This document shows positions 41,599 through 50,210 of a stretch of 64,000 nt of DNA, in pieces (the first letter of the stretch is position 1; every line of letters begins with the position of its first letter). Origin of the DNA: Pseudonocardia sp. C8 (GTDB lineage: Bacteria; Actinomycetota; Actinomycetes; Mycobacteriales; Pseudonocardiaceae); contig NZ_JACMTR010000002.1 in the NCBI RefSeq assembly GCF_014267175.1, positions 5,791,501-5,855,500 of the forward strand, written 5' to 3'. The position numbers and the translations under genes are program-made. The notes under the pieces were generated by a model that saw only the letters and a program-made list of their open reading frames with translations, did no database searches and was not told the DNA's origin.

Positions 41599-42188
41599 GG
41601 TGCTGCGTTCCGGGCGCGGTCGAGGAACGCGGCCGCCGCGGCCGGGTCGGCCGCCACGACCTCCATCGCCGCCGCCGCTGTGGCGGTTGCGGCCGGATCG
41701 GAACCAGTGCGGTCGAGCCGATCGCGGACGTCCACGACCGCCGTCGCGGCCCGCTCGACCACCTCGGATGGCGCCTCGGTTCCTCCAGTGTCGTCGGGGC
41801 GTCTCGCAGCGACGGACGGCTGTTGATCCCCGAGGCTGTCGTTCGATGAAGTCGGGGTGGGCCTCGACGCGCGCAGGCTCCGCAACGCCACACCCAGGCT
41901 CGCGCTCGCCACCAGGGTGTTGATCGCCGGATCTCCGATGAATGCCTTGATGGTGATGTAGGACGCGTGGATTACGTCGAGAACGGTTGGCAGGAACAAC
42001 GCCGTTCCCGCGCCGAACGCGCCCGGGTCCGCGCGCACCCCGGCGAACAGCTCTCGGCGCGCCGAACCGCCTTCGACATAGGCCGCGATGAGATCAGGGG
42101 CCAGGTCCACCTCGTCGGGGGCGACCCGGTCGGCGAGGCGCTCAGCCCAGCTCGTGAGCTGATCGGAGCCCGAAGGCAGCGCGGTCAC
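41595..42188 (-). CDS. Hypothetical protein, operon partner of the M48 peptidase
   Basis: 197 residues from the GTG at 42188, chosen because GAGGGGAG lies just upstream; an earlier in-frame ATG would add an Arg-rich, unlikely N-terminus. It has an N-terminal helical region (AERLADRVAPDEVDLAPDLI), a central hydrophobic segment (ADPGAFGAGTALFLPTVLDV ... TIKAFIGDP) and an Ala-rich acidic C-terminus. Family unknown. Co-translated with the peptidase, so it may be its regulator or target. Confidence 0.6.
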   Translation of the reverse strand: MTALPSGSDQLTSWAERLADRVAPDEVDLAPDLIAAYVEGGSARRELFAGVRADPGAFGAGTALFLPTVLDVIHASYITIKAFIGDPAINTLVASASLGVALRSLRASRPTPTSSNDSLGDQQPSVAARRPDDTGGTEAPSEVVERAATAVVDVRDRLDRTGSDPAATATAAAAMEVVAADPAAAAAFLDRARNAAP

Positions 42189-42623
42189 GGAATCGACTCC
42201 CCTCGGTGGCCCGGTGTGGTGCCGAGGCACACTCGTTCGAGGGGCTCTGAACGTTGCACGGGTGGGCCGCCGTGCTGGCACGTCCGCCTGCCCCCGGGGC
42301 CCTGGACGCTGCCATGCCGAGTCACGCTGCTGTCGCGACCGGGGGTGCCGCCGACGTTCCGGCGACGTCGCCGACACCGCGGTGGAGCCGGATCGGACGA
42401 ACAGCGGTCCACCGGCGACGAACGGCACCTCCGGTGTCACGAAACGGGACGTGAACCCCGTCACTGCGCGCCGATTTCCGTCCCGGACCGCAGATGGCCC
42501 GGTGCGCGCCGTTCATGCGCGCGCAACGTGTGTTCGTCTCGGGCGGCTTGACCACACATGCCGCCGTGTCCAAATCTCGCCGGGTACCGCGAGTCGCAGG
42601 TCCAGCGCGAGAGGATGAAATCA
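42189..42623. other. Divergent control region, 435 bases
   Basis: Between the M48 operon (minus) and the LysR gene (plus). No gene supported and no clear LysR T-n11-A palindrome identified. Confidence 0.4.
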
Positions 42624-43661
42624 ATGGTGCTTCCGTCCAAGATGCCCCAGCTCGCCGACCTCGACTTGCTGCTGTCGGTCGAGCGTTACGGCAGCGTGGG
42701 AAAAGCGGCGCAGGCGCACAGCCTTTCCCAGCCGGCCGCCAGCATCCGGATCAGCGCCATGGAACGCCGGCTCGGTCTCCGGCTGCTGGAGCGCTCTCCC
42801 GCGGGCTCGAAGCTCACCGAGGACGGGGAGATGCTCGCGAAGTACGCCCGCAACGTGATGCAGGCGGCGCGGGAGCTGCTGGAATTCGGCTCCGACGCCC
42901 GTTCCTCCGAGGCGAGACGGCTCCGGGTCGCGGGTAGCCCGGCGATCTCCGAGCACCTGGTTCCCGAATGGCTGAACCGTTCCCGGTCCTCGTTCGGTGA
43001 TGTTCGCGTCGAGGTGCAGACCGGCAGCGTCGACGCGCTGCGCCGGCTGGTCCTGGCGAGGCACGTCGATCTCGCGTTCATCGACGGCTGGTGCCGGGCG
43101 GGCCACCACGGACAGCAGCAGTATCGCGACGACCTGGCGACCCGGCACATCTGCGACGACGAGCTGGCCGTGGTGGTCGGCCCGGGCCATCCGTGGGCGG
43201 TGCGGGGCACGCCGGTGACGGTGCCGGAGCTGGCGGCCGCGCCCCTGGTGCTGCGCGAGCGCGGCTCCGGGCTCCGGGAGTTCACCGACGAGCTGCTGGG
43301 AGCCGCACCCACCCCACGGGGTTACGTCGAGCTGCCGTCCAGCGCCGCGATCAAGCAGGCGGTCGCGACCAGCCGGCGGGTGACGGTGCTGAACGTCTCC
43401 ACCGTGCGCGCCGAGCTCGCGGAAGGGCGGCTGCACCGGGTGGACGTCGACCAGGAAATGCCCGCGAAACCGGTCTACGCAGCGTGGAACGAACGCAGGG
43501 GCCTTCCGGAGCTGGCGCAGGAACTGGTCGAGGTCGCCGCGTCGAAAGGCTCTCCGGTGCCCGTCATCGGGCCGGGCCAGAAATCGAGAAAGGCCGGCTC
43601 ACGAACGCGGCCGAGGCCGCGGAAGGCGGTGGCGGTCGACGTCCACGAGGCGATCGCCTGA
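42624..43661 (+). CDS. LysR-family transcriptional regulator
   Basis: 345 residues: N-terminal winged helix (DLDLLLSVERYGSVGKAAQA ... SQPAASIRISAMERRLG), a periplasmic-binding-like effector domain, and an unusual basic C-terminal tail of about 45 residues rich in Lys/Arg. Start: GAGG at 42611-42614 is 9 bases before the ATG at 42624, which beats the ATG at 42615. It lies 38 bases before the aldolase gene on the same strand, so control of the Fba/GlpX genes (as CbbR/CfxR proteins control Calvin-cycle genes) is plausible, but unproven. Confidence 0.85.
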   Translation: MVLPSKMPQLADLDLLLSVERYGSVGKAAQAHSLSQPAASIRISAMERRLGLRLLERSPAGSKLTEDGEMLAKYARNVMQAARELLEFGSDARSSEARRLRVAGSPAISEHLVPEWLNRSRSSFGDVRVEVQTGSVDALRRLVLARHVDLAFIDGWCRAGHHGQQQYRDDLATRHICDDELAVVVGPGHPWAVRGTPVTVPELAAAPLVLRERGSGLREFTDELLGAAPTPRGYVELPSSAAIKQAVATSRRVTVLNVSTVRAELAEGRLHRVDVDQEMPAKPVYAAWNERRGLPELAQELVEVAASKGSPVPVIGPGQKSRKAGSRTRPRPRKAVAVDVHEAIA

Positions 43662-43699
43662 TCGTCGAACCCGTAGCGAATACAGGAGGATCAATCACA

Positions 43700-44677
43700 G
43701 TGTCAGCCCTGAACAAGATCGCACGGACCCTCGTGTCCGACAGGCGCGGCATTCTCGCTGCCGACGAGAGCATCGGGACCATGTCCGCCAGGCTGGAGAC
43801 CGTCGGCGTCGAGCCGACCGCGGAGAACCGCCGGGTGTACCGGGAGCTGATCGTCACGACTCCGCGGCTCGCCGAGTCGATCAGCGGCATCATCCTCGCG
43901 GACGAGACGTTCCACCAGAAGCTGAGCAACGGGCGCACCTTCCCGGAGTACCTCGAGGACATCGGCATCCTCACCGGGATCAAGGTCGACACCGGGGCGA
44001 AGCCGCTGGCGGGAGCACCGGACGAGAAGGTCACGGAGGGCCTCGACGGGCTTCGGGAACGCGTGGCGGAGTACGTGCGGCTCGGCGCGACGTTCGCGAA
44101 GTGGCGCGCAGTGATCACGATCGGCGAGAACGCGCCGTCGGCTCGCGCGGTGCGCGCGAACGTGCACACGCTGGCGCGCTACGCCGGCCTCTGCCAGGAG
44201 GGCGGCCTCGTACCGATCGTGGAACCCGAGGTGCTGATGGACGGCGACCACTCGCTGGAGCGCTGCCGGCAGGTGTCGACCGCCGTGCTGAGGTCGCTGT
44301 TCGAGGAGCTCGACCTGATGCAGGTGCAGCTCGACGGGATCGTCCTCAAGCCCAACATGGTCGTCGCCGGGAGCGGCAGCGCGGATCGGCCCGGCGTGGA
44401 GGAGGTCGCCCAGGCCACGGTGGACACGCTTCGGGAGACGGTTCCGGCGTCCGTGCCGGGGATCGCCTTCCTCTCCGGCGGGCAGCGTCCGGAAGTGGCG
44501 ACCCAGCACCTCGGGGCGATGCAGAAGCTCGATCCCCTGCCCTGGGAGCTCACCTACTCCTTCGGCCGGGCGCTGGTCGGGCCGGCGCTGGAGGCCTGGC
44601 GGGGCGACGAGAACAACCGGGTCGCCGCGCAGAACGCGCTCTCCGAGCACGCCGTCGCGAACGCCGCCGCACGCTGA
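43700..44677 (+). CDS. fba: Class I fructose-bisphosphate aldolase
   Basis: Splits fructose 1,6-bisphosphate (and likely sedoheptulose bisphosphate) to triose phosphates. 325 residues: ADESIGTMSARLE, AKWRAVITIGE, the Schiff-base lysine in IVLKPNMVVAG and FLSGGQRPE. GTG start with AGGAGGA about 9 bases upstream. Class I enzymes are uncommon in actinobacteria, which usually use the class II form; here it sits with RuMP genes, consistent with the cleavage branch of the cycle. Confidence 0.92.
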   Translation: MSALNKIARTLVSDRRGILAADESIGTMSARLETVGVEPTAENRRVYRELIVTTPRLAESISGIILADETFHQKLSNGRTFPEYLEDIGILTGIKVDTGAKPLAGAPDEKVTEGLDGLRERVAEYVRLGATFAKWRAVITIGENAPSARAVRANVHTLARYAGLCQEGGLVPIVEPEVLMDGDHSLERCRQVSTAVLRSLFEELDLMQVQLDGIVLKPNMVVAGSGSADRPGVEEVAQATVDTLRETVPASVPGIAFLSGGQRPEVATQHLGAMQKLDPLPWELTYSFGRALVGPALEAWRGDENNRVAAQNALSEHAVANAAAR

Positions 44678-44691
44678 GCTCCGACCGGTGA

Positions 44692-44724
44692 GGGGCGGCC
44701 GGAACCGCCGAGGCCGGCCGCCCC
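44692..44724 (+). terminator. Hairpin between fba and the GlpX paralogue
   Basis: An 11-bp perfect stem, GGGGCGGCCGG/CCGGCCGCCCC, with an 11-base loop, 15 bases after the fba stop. It could end or attenuate transcription before 44770. Confidence 0.5.
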
Positions 44725-44769
44725 GGCGTCCGGCGCAGTTCGTGCCCGTGCCGTTCGAGCGGATCGAGG

Positions 44770-45753
44770 ATGATGACTACCCAGGAGCGGTTCGCCACCA
44801 CGGTCGTCCCGGGGCCCGATCAGGCCCTCGCGCTGGAACTCGTGCGGGTGACCGAGGCCGCCGCCATCGTGGCCGGCCGCGGGGGCGGACGGCGGAACGG
44901 TGGCACGGCCGCCGCCGTCGCGATGCACGAACGCCTCATGTCCGCGCCCGTGCGTGGCACCGTCGTGATCGGTGAGGGCGAGCGGACCGGCGCACCCGTC
45001 CTGTCGGCGGGCGACGCCGTCGGCGCCGGTGACGGGCCGGTGTGCGACCTCGGCGTCAGTGTGGGCGGCGGCCCCGCACCGGCCACGGGCGAGCCGATCC
45101 CGCTGGTGGCGATCGCCGTGGCCGGGGGCGGTGCGCTGTACGCACCGCCCCCGGCGGCCCTCGTGGAGCAGCTGGCCGCCGGCCCCGACTGCGCCGACGT
45201 CGTCGACATCACCCGGCCGGTGGCGGAGAACCTGCGCGCGGTCGCCGCGGTCAGGCGCGTGCGGGTGCCGGACCTGGAGGTCGCCGTGCTCGGTGGGGCC
45301 CGGCACCCGGAGGCGGCGAACGAGGTCCGCGAGGCCGGGGCCCGGGTCCGTGCCCTGCAGGGAGGCGGCATCGCGGGAGCGATCGCCGCGGCACGTCCCG
45401 AGAGCCCGGTGGACCTGCTGCTGGGCACCGGGGGAGCGGCGGAGGGGGTCATCGCCGCGGCCGCCCTGTCCTGCCTGGGTGGGTCGCTCCAGCTCCGGCT
45501 GTGCTCCGACGGCGTCGACGAGGTCCTCCACACCCGCGACCTGGTGCGCGGCGGGCGCGTCCTGTTCTGCGCCACCGGGGTCACCACCGGCGAGCTCCTG
45601 CACGGCGTCCGGTACCACCCGGGCCGTGCCACCACCTGGTCCGTGGTGCTGAGCTCGGAGCCGGACACGGTGCGGATGGTGGAGTCCGAGCACCGGCTCG
45701 CCCGACCGCCGTACTGCCCGAACGAACGGCTGGTCGACCTGCCCCAGGGGTGA
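44770..45753 (+). CDS. GlpX-like class II fructose-1,6-bisphosphatase paralogue with degenerate active site
   Basis: 327 residues. Overall GlpX fold is clear (VVIGEGERTGAPVLSAGDAV, LLLGTGGAAEGVIAAAALSCLGG, VLFCATGVTTGELLHGV). Key metal/phosphate motifs are lost: GRGGGRRNGG replaces GRGDK-type, and the DPLEGT motif is replaced in DLGVSVGGGPAP. The intact copy at 53774 keeps DIAVDPLEGTSF. Conventional bisphosphatase activity is therefore doubtful; a regulatory or altered-substrate role is possible. ATG with GATCGAGG immediately upstream; an M19 dipeptidase gene follows 39 bases downstream. Confidence 0.8.
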   Translation: MMTTQERFATTVVPGPDQALALELVRVTEAAAIVAGRGGGRRNGGTAAAVAMHERLMSAPVRGTVVIGEGERTGAPVLSAGDAVGAGDGPVCDLGVSVGGGPAPATGEPIPLVAIAVAGGGALYAPPPAALVEQLAAGPDCADVVDITRPVAENLRAVAAVRRVRVPDLEVAVLGGARHPEAANEVREAGARVRALQGGGIAGAIAAARPESPVDLLLGTGGAAEGVIAAAALSCLGGSLQLRLCSDGVDEVLHTRDLVRGGRVLFCATGVTTGELLHGVRYHPGRATTWSVVLSSEPDTVRMVESEHRLARPPYCPNERLVDLPQG

Positions 45754-45792
45754 TCTGATGATCTCCTGTTGTCACGTCCCCGAAGGAGTGCG

Positions 45793-46926
45793 ATGACCGT
45801 GCATCCCGGCGACGGCGTCCGGTCGCTTCTCACCGAAGCACCGCTGATCGACGGCCACAACGACATGATCTCGAAGATCCGCGACCGGGCCGGGATGGAC
45901 TTCGGCACGCTCGACATCTCCGTCGCGCAGCCCGGCACGCTCCAGACGGACCTGATCCGGCTCGGCGCAGGCGGGGTGGGTGCCCAGTTCTGGTCGGTCT
46001 GGATGCCGTGCTCGACGACCGGTGAGGCGCTGGCGGCCGGAACGCTCGAGCAGTTCGAGGGGATTCACCGCATCCAGGCGCTCTACCCGGACCGGACGGC
46101 CCTCGCACTGACCGCCGACGACATCGAGAAGATCAACCGCGAGGGGCGGATCGCGTCGTTGATCGGCGTCGAGGGCGGGCACCAGATCCTCGGCTCGCTC
46201 GACGTCCTCCGCCTGTTCCACCGGCTCGGCGCCCGGTACCTGACGTTGACGCACACGAAGAACACCGGCTGGGCCGACAGCTGCACCGACGTCGTCGACA
46301 CCGGCGGCCTCAGCGACTTCGGGCGGGCGGTGGTGACCGAGCTCAACGACCTGGGGATGCTCGTCGACCTGTCCCACACCTCGCACGCCACCATGGACGC
46401 GGCGCTCGACGTGTCGCGCGCGCCGGTCTTCTTCTCCCACTCCGGGGCCTACACCGTGTGCCGGCACGCCCGGAACGTGCCGGACCCCGTGCTCCGACGC
46501 GTCCGATCGACCGGCGGCATCGTCATGGCCGTGTTCCTGCCCACCTTCCTGAGCGAGGAGGTCCGGCGCTGGGACGTGGCCAGGAAGGAGGTCCGCGCCG
46601 ACGTGACGCGTGCGGGCGCGCCGGCGTCCTCGGCCGACGACGCCGTCACCGAGTGGGAGCGGGAGCATCCGCGCCCCGCGGCCGGGATCCCGGACATCGT
46701 GCGGCACATCGAGCATCTCCGCGACCTCATGGGGGTCGACCACGTCGGGATCGGCAGCGACTTCGACGGCATGACACCGCCGCCCGACATCCCGAGCGTC
46801 GACTACTTCCCCCGCCTGTTCGACGCGCTCTGGTCCCGCGGGTGGAGCCGTGGCGACCTGCGGAAGCTCGCCCGCGACAACGCCCTCCGGGTCCTGCGCG
46901 ACACCGAGGACGCCGCACGCGCCTGA
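45793..46926 (+). CDS. M19-family (renal-type) dipeptidase
   Basis: 377 residues: zinc ligands His-x-Asp in LIDGHNDMI, Glu in [12 protein letters not shown], His in [10 protein letters not shown] and [16 protein letters not shown], and [11 protein letters not shown]. Probably cytosolic; no clear signal peptide. AAGGAG ribosome site 5 bases before the ATG. It faces the pqq operon tail to tail. No PqqF/PqqG protease gene is visible, so it may trim the cross-linked PqqA product; that is inference. Confidence 0.9.
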   Translation: MTVHPGDGVRSLLTEAPLIDGHNDMISKIRDRAGMDFGTLDISVAQPGTLQTDLIRLGAGGVGAQFWSVWMPCSTTGEALAAGTLEQFEGIHRIQALYPDRTALALTADDIEKINREGRIASLIGVEGGHQILGSLDVLRLFHRLGARYLTLTHTKNTGWADSCTDVVDTGGLSDFGRAVVTELNDLGMLVDLSHTSHATMDAALDVSRAPVFFSHSGAYTVCRHARNVPDPVLRRVRSTGGIVMAVFLPTFLSEEVRRWDVARKEVRADVTRAGAPASSADDAVTEWEREHPRPAAGIPDIVRHIEHLRDLMGVDHVGIGSDFDGMTPPPDIPSVDYFPRLFDALWSRGWSRGDLRKLARDNALRVLRDTEDAARA

Positions 46927-46989
46927 GCGCCGGGTCGTGACACGTCGTGAGCCCGGGCAGTGGCCGTTCCGGTCGGGACCGCGCCGGGT

Positions 46990-48099
46990 TCAGCGGTTCC
47001 GGGTCGGCACCGTCGGCCGGCGGTGGACGAGCTGCCCGTCCGGCCCGGCGCCGTCCTGGTTGGCCCGGTCCAGCGCGTCCTGGATCAGGTGGTGGTCCGG
47101 CGAGTGCTGGCACACCGGGTCGGTGCGGCCCGCGTCGCCGGTCAGCGCGAAGGCCTGGCAGCGGCAGCCGCCGAAGTCCAGCTCCTTGCGAGCGCAGCTG
47201 CGGCACGGGTCGGGCATCCACTCCGTGCCCCGGAACGCCTCGAACGCGGCCGACCTCGTCCAGATCCAGTCGAGGTCGTGGTCACGCACCGACTCGAACG
47301 CCATGGTCGTGATCTCCGCGGCCACCGGGCAGGGGTACACCACGCCGTCCGGGGCGACGGTCAGTGCCGTCTGCGCCCAACCCCCCATGCACGGCTTCGG
47401 GTAGGGCTCGTAGTAGTCCGGGAGGATCCAGAGCAGCTCCATCCGCCCGGCCAGCTGCTCCTTCCGGCGTCGGTAGATCTCGACCGCCTCGTCGAGCTGG
47501 GTCTTGCCGGGCATGAGCAGCTCGCGGTTGCGCAGCGCCCAGCCGTAGTACTGGGCGTTGGCGAGTTCCAGCCGTTCGGCACCCCACCGCACGCAGACGT
47601 CGATGATCGCGTCCAGGCGGCCCAGGTTCAGCCGGTGCAGGACGACGTTCATGTTCAACGGCAGGCCGGCGTCACGGATGATGCGTGCGGCGGCTTCCTT
47701 CTTGTCGAACCGCTTGCTCGCCGCGACCAGGTCCGTCGACTCGGCGGCGTCGCCCTGGATGCTCAGCTGGGCACTGTTGAGCCCCGCGGCGACCAGCGCT
47801 TCCGCCCGGCGCTCCGTGAGCCCGAGGCCACTGGTGATCAGGTTCGTGTACAGGCCGAGGCGGCGGCACTCGGCGACCAGCGTCTCCAGGTCGCCGCGGA
47901 CGAGGGGCTCCCCGCCCGAGAGATGGACCTGCACCACACCGAGAGCGGCGGCCTGGTCGATCACCCGCAGCCAGTCGTCGGTGTCGAGCTCGTCCTGGCG
48001 TTCGAGCAGCGCCAACGGGTTCGAGCAGTAGACGCAGTGCAACGGGCATCGGTGGGTGACCTCGGCCAGCAGGCCGAAGGGCTGCGGAGCCGCGCTCAC
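46990..48099 (-). CDS. pqqE: PqqA peptide cyclase (radical SAM/SPASM enzyme)
   Basis: Forms the Glu-Tyr carbon-carbon cross-link in PqqA, the first step of PQQ synthesis. 369 residues: radical-SAM cysteines in HRCPLHCVYCSNPL, GGEPLVRGD, and C-terminal SPASM cysteines (PKPCMGGW, YPCPVA, PCRSCARKELDFGGCRC, VCQHSPDHH) for auxiliary Fe-S clusters. GTG start overlaps the pqqD stop (GTGA). All catalytic residues look intact. Confidence 0.95.
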   Translation of the reverse strand: MSAAPQPFGLLAEVTHRCPLHCVYCSNPLALLERQDELDTDDWLRVIDQAAALGVVQVHLSGGEPLVRGDLETLVAECRRLGLYTNLITSGLGLTERRAEALVAAGLNSAQLSIQGDAAESTDLVAASKRFDKKEAAARIIRDAGLPLNMNVVLHRLNLGRLDAIIDVCVRWGAERLELANAQYYGWALRNRELLMPGKTQLDEAVEIYRRRKEQLAGRMELLWILPDYYEPYPKPCMGGWAQTALTVAPDGVVYPCPVAAEITTMAFESVRDHDLDWIWTRSAAFEAFRGTEWMPDPCRSCARKELDFGGCRCQAFALTGDAGRTDPVCQHSPDHHLIQDALDRANQDGAGPDGQLVHRRPTVPTRNR

Positions 48100-48371
48100 C
48101 GGACCACCACCCAGCCGCGCCCGCTGGCGTCGGCGAGGAACGACATGACGTCGTTCAGCAGGTCGGTCGCCTCGAAGTCGTGCTCGAGCTGCTCGACCAG
48201 CTGCTGCACGGTGCGGCTGCCGTCGCACAGGCTCAGGATCGCCGCGCCGGACTTGTTGAGGAGCACGACGCGCTCGGGCAGCAGCAGCAGCTCCACGTCC
48301 CTGACGTGGTCGTGCTTGAGCATCGCCTTGGTCGCCAGCGTGGGGGTGGCGGTCAGATCGTCGTCGGTCAT
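48096..48371 (-). CDS. pqqD: PqqA chaperone PqqD
   Basis: 91 residues, winged-helix RiPP recognition fold that presents PqqA to PqqE: KHDHVRDVELLLLPERVVLLN, DGSRTVQQLVEQLE and the C-terminal helix. Free-standing form, not fused to PqqC. ATG overlaps the pqqC stop (ATGA). Confidence 0.92.
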   Translation of the reverse strand: MTDDDLTATPTLATKAMLKHDHVRDVELLLLPERVVLLNKSGAAILSLCDGSRTVQQLVEQLEHDFEATDLLNDVMSFLADASGRGWVVVR

Positions 48372-49072
48372 CGCCCGCTCCTGCTGCCGTACGCGAGTTC
48401 CACGGCGTCGAGCAGGGTCCAGAGCACGTCGCACTTGAACTCCAGCGCCCGCGCGCACGCCTCCTGCTGGTCCCGGGTCCTCGCGTGGTTGAGCACCAGT
48501 TCGAGCAGGTGCTCGATGTCCTTGGGTTGTTGGGTGAGCCGTGCCCGGAAGTACTCGAGCCCTTCCGTCGCGATCCACGGGTAGTGGTGCCGGACGTCGG
48601 TGATCCGCCGGCTGAGCAGGTCGGGCGCGAACAGCTCGGTCAACGCCGACGCCACCGACTCCAGCCACGGCTTCCGGCGGCAGAAGTCCACGTAGGCGTC
48701 CACCGCGAACCGGGCGCCGGGCAGCACCGTGTCGTCGTCGAACAGCTGCTCGCGGGTCAGGCCGACGGCCTCACCGAGGCGGATCCATTTCTCGATGCCG
48801 CCCTCGTCGCCGGCGCGCCCGTCGTGGTCGATGATGCGCTGGATCCACCGGCGCCGGTCGTCCCGCCCCGGGAGCTTGGTCAGGATGAACGCGTCCTTCA
48901 CCGGCAGGTTCACCTGGTAGTAGAAGCGGTTCCGCACCCATCCCCGGAACTCCTCCTCGGTCAGCGAACCCGCGTGCATCCGTTCGTTGAACGGGTGGAG
49001 GTGGTGGTACCGCTTCTCTCCGATGGACCGCAGCCGCGCTTCGAACTCCTCCATGGACCAGGCGGCGTTCAT
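48368..49072 (-). CDS. pqqC: Pyrroloquinoline-quinone synthase
   Basis: Cofactor-free oxidase that performs the last ring closure and oxidation. 234 residues, all-helical: EKRYHHLHPFNERMH, RGWVRNRFYYQVNLPVKDA, the active-site His/Tyr set and FKCDVLWTLLDAVE. ATG overlaps the pqqB stop (ATGA). Confidence 0.95.
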   Translation of the reverse strand: MNAAWSMEEFEARLRSIGEKRYHHLHPFNERMHAGSLTEEEFRGWVRNRFYYQVNLPVKDAFILTKLPGRDDRRRWIQRIIDHDGRAGDEGGIEKWIRLGEAVGLTREQLFDDDTVLPGARFAVDAYVDFCRRKPWLESVASALTELFAPDLLSRRITDVRHHYPWIATEGLEYFRARLTQQPKDIEHLLELVLNHARTRDQQEACARALEFKCDVLWTLLDAVELAYGSRSGR

Positions 49073-49980
49073 ACCTCCACCTCCATACCGGCGTGACCGA
49101 CCTCGATGCCCAGGCTCGTAAGCCACTGCCGTTCCCGGGACTCCTCGTCGAGGATCGGGTTCGTGTTGTTGACGTGGGTGTAGATCTTCCGTCTCGCCGG
49201 GAGCGCGGCCAGCGCGCGAGCGGACCCGTCGGCGCCGCCGACCGGCATGTGTCCCATCGAGCGTCCGGTCCGGCTGCCCGCGCCCTGGCACGCCATCTCG
49301 TCGTCGGTCCAGAAGGTGCCGTCGAGGAAGATGCAGTCGGCCGAGGCGACCTGCCCGGCGAACTGCTCGTCCCACCGGGGCAGCGTCGGCGCGTACACCA
49401 CGGTCCCGCCCGTGACGGTGTCCTCCAGGCGGAATCCCACCTCCCACGTCGACGGTGGGTCCTCGGGCGGCGCGTGCCGCGTACGCCCGACGTAGCGCGG
49501 GGCCTTGGTACCGGTGTGGAACGCCGTGACGCGCAGCTGGTCGTCCAGGTCCAGCGGCCTGCCGGGCTCGATCCGGGACCAGGAAATGCGCGCATAGTCG
49601 CTCAGCAGGTCCCGGACCGGGAACCACGTGGTCAGCGCGTCGAGCACCGGGGACGTTCCGTACACCGTGAGCGTTGATTCCTCGCGCAGCATCAAGAGGC
49701 CGATCGTGTGGTCGAACTCCGCGTCGGTCAGGAGCACACCGGCCACCGGTGTCGCGCGGATCTCCGGCCCGGGATGCAACGAGGAATCCGCGGCGATCTG
49801 ATGGTGGACGTCCGGGGTCGCATTCAGGAGAAACCACCGATCGCCGTTTCCGGAGACCGCGATCCCGGCGTGGTGGGAGGCGACCTCGGGTTTGGCGCGG
49901 GCCTTCCGGCACCCGGCGCACGCGCAGTTCCACTGCGGGAACCCTCCGCCGGCCGCGACTCCGAGGCAATGGACGAACAC
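49069..49980 (-). CDS. pqqB: PQQ biosynthesis hydroxylase PqqB
   Basis: 303 residues, metallo-beta-lactamase fold: GGGFPQWNCACAGCRKAR with structural zinc cysteines, TDAEFDHTIGLL (metal motif), IYTHVNNTNPIL. In other systems it hydroxylates the cross-linked tyrosine intermediate. GTG start, 4 bases downstream of the PqqA-like mini-ORF. Confidence 0.93.
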   Translation of the reverse strand: MFVHCLGVAAGGGFPQWNCACAGCRKARAKPEVASHHAGIAVSGNGDRWFLLNATPDVHHQIAADSSLHPGPEIRATPVAGVLLTDAEFDHTIGLLMLREESTLTVYGTSPVLDALTTWFPVRDLLSDYARISWSRIEPGRPLDLDDQLRVTAFHTGTKAPRYVGRTRHAPPEDPPSTWEVGFRLEDTVTGGTVVYAPTLPRWDEQFAGQVASADCIFLDGTFWTDDEMACQGAGSRTGRSMGHMPVGGADGSARALAALPARRKIYTHVNNTNPILDEESRERQWLTSLGIEVGHAGMEVEV

Positions 49981-49984
49981 GGCG

Positions 49985-50053
49985 TCAACGCCCGACGGAG
50001 GTGGTGTCGGGCCGAGCCTCGCCGGCCGCGGAACCGGGCGTTTCCCACCTCAT
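49985..50053 (-). CDS. PqqA-like mini-ORF with replaced cross-link residues
   Basis: 22 codons with a strong GGGAGGAA site 4 bases before the ATG, directly before pqqB, exactly where pqqA belongs. It begins MRWETP, matching the PqqA start M-x-W-x-x-P, and can be aligned to 23-29-residue PqqA peptides without gaps. At the positions of the obligatory Glu (16) and Tyr (20) it reads Asp and Val (DTTSV for E-V-T-x-Y). No other E-x3-Y peptide is encoded in this gap on the minus strand. Either a decayed pqqA or a coincidental leader peptide; the genuine precursor would then lie elsewhere. Confidence 0.5.
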   Translation of the reverse strand: MRWETPGSAAGEARPDTTSVGR

Positions 50054-50210
50054 GGCTTCCTCCCGCACGTTCGACCCCTGCCGTGGACTTCCTCGCCACC
50101 TTCTTCGCCCGGGCCCGGACCTGGCAACCGATCGCGAACGACCGGTGCCGGACCGCGGACGAACGGCGACCGGCCCGCCACGAGCGGCCCGGGACCGCCG
50201 CCCGGGCTCG

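Noticed and set aside
49824..50099. Other short minus-strand frames before pqqB as candidates for pqqA, including frameshifted versions of the mini-ORF
   Set aside because: None encodes an E-x3-Y motif; the other frames after MRWETP also lack Tyr, so a simple frameshift does not restore a normal PqqA.
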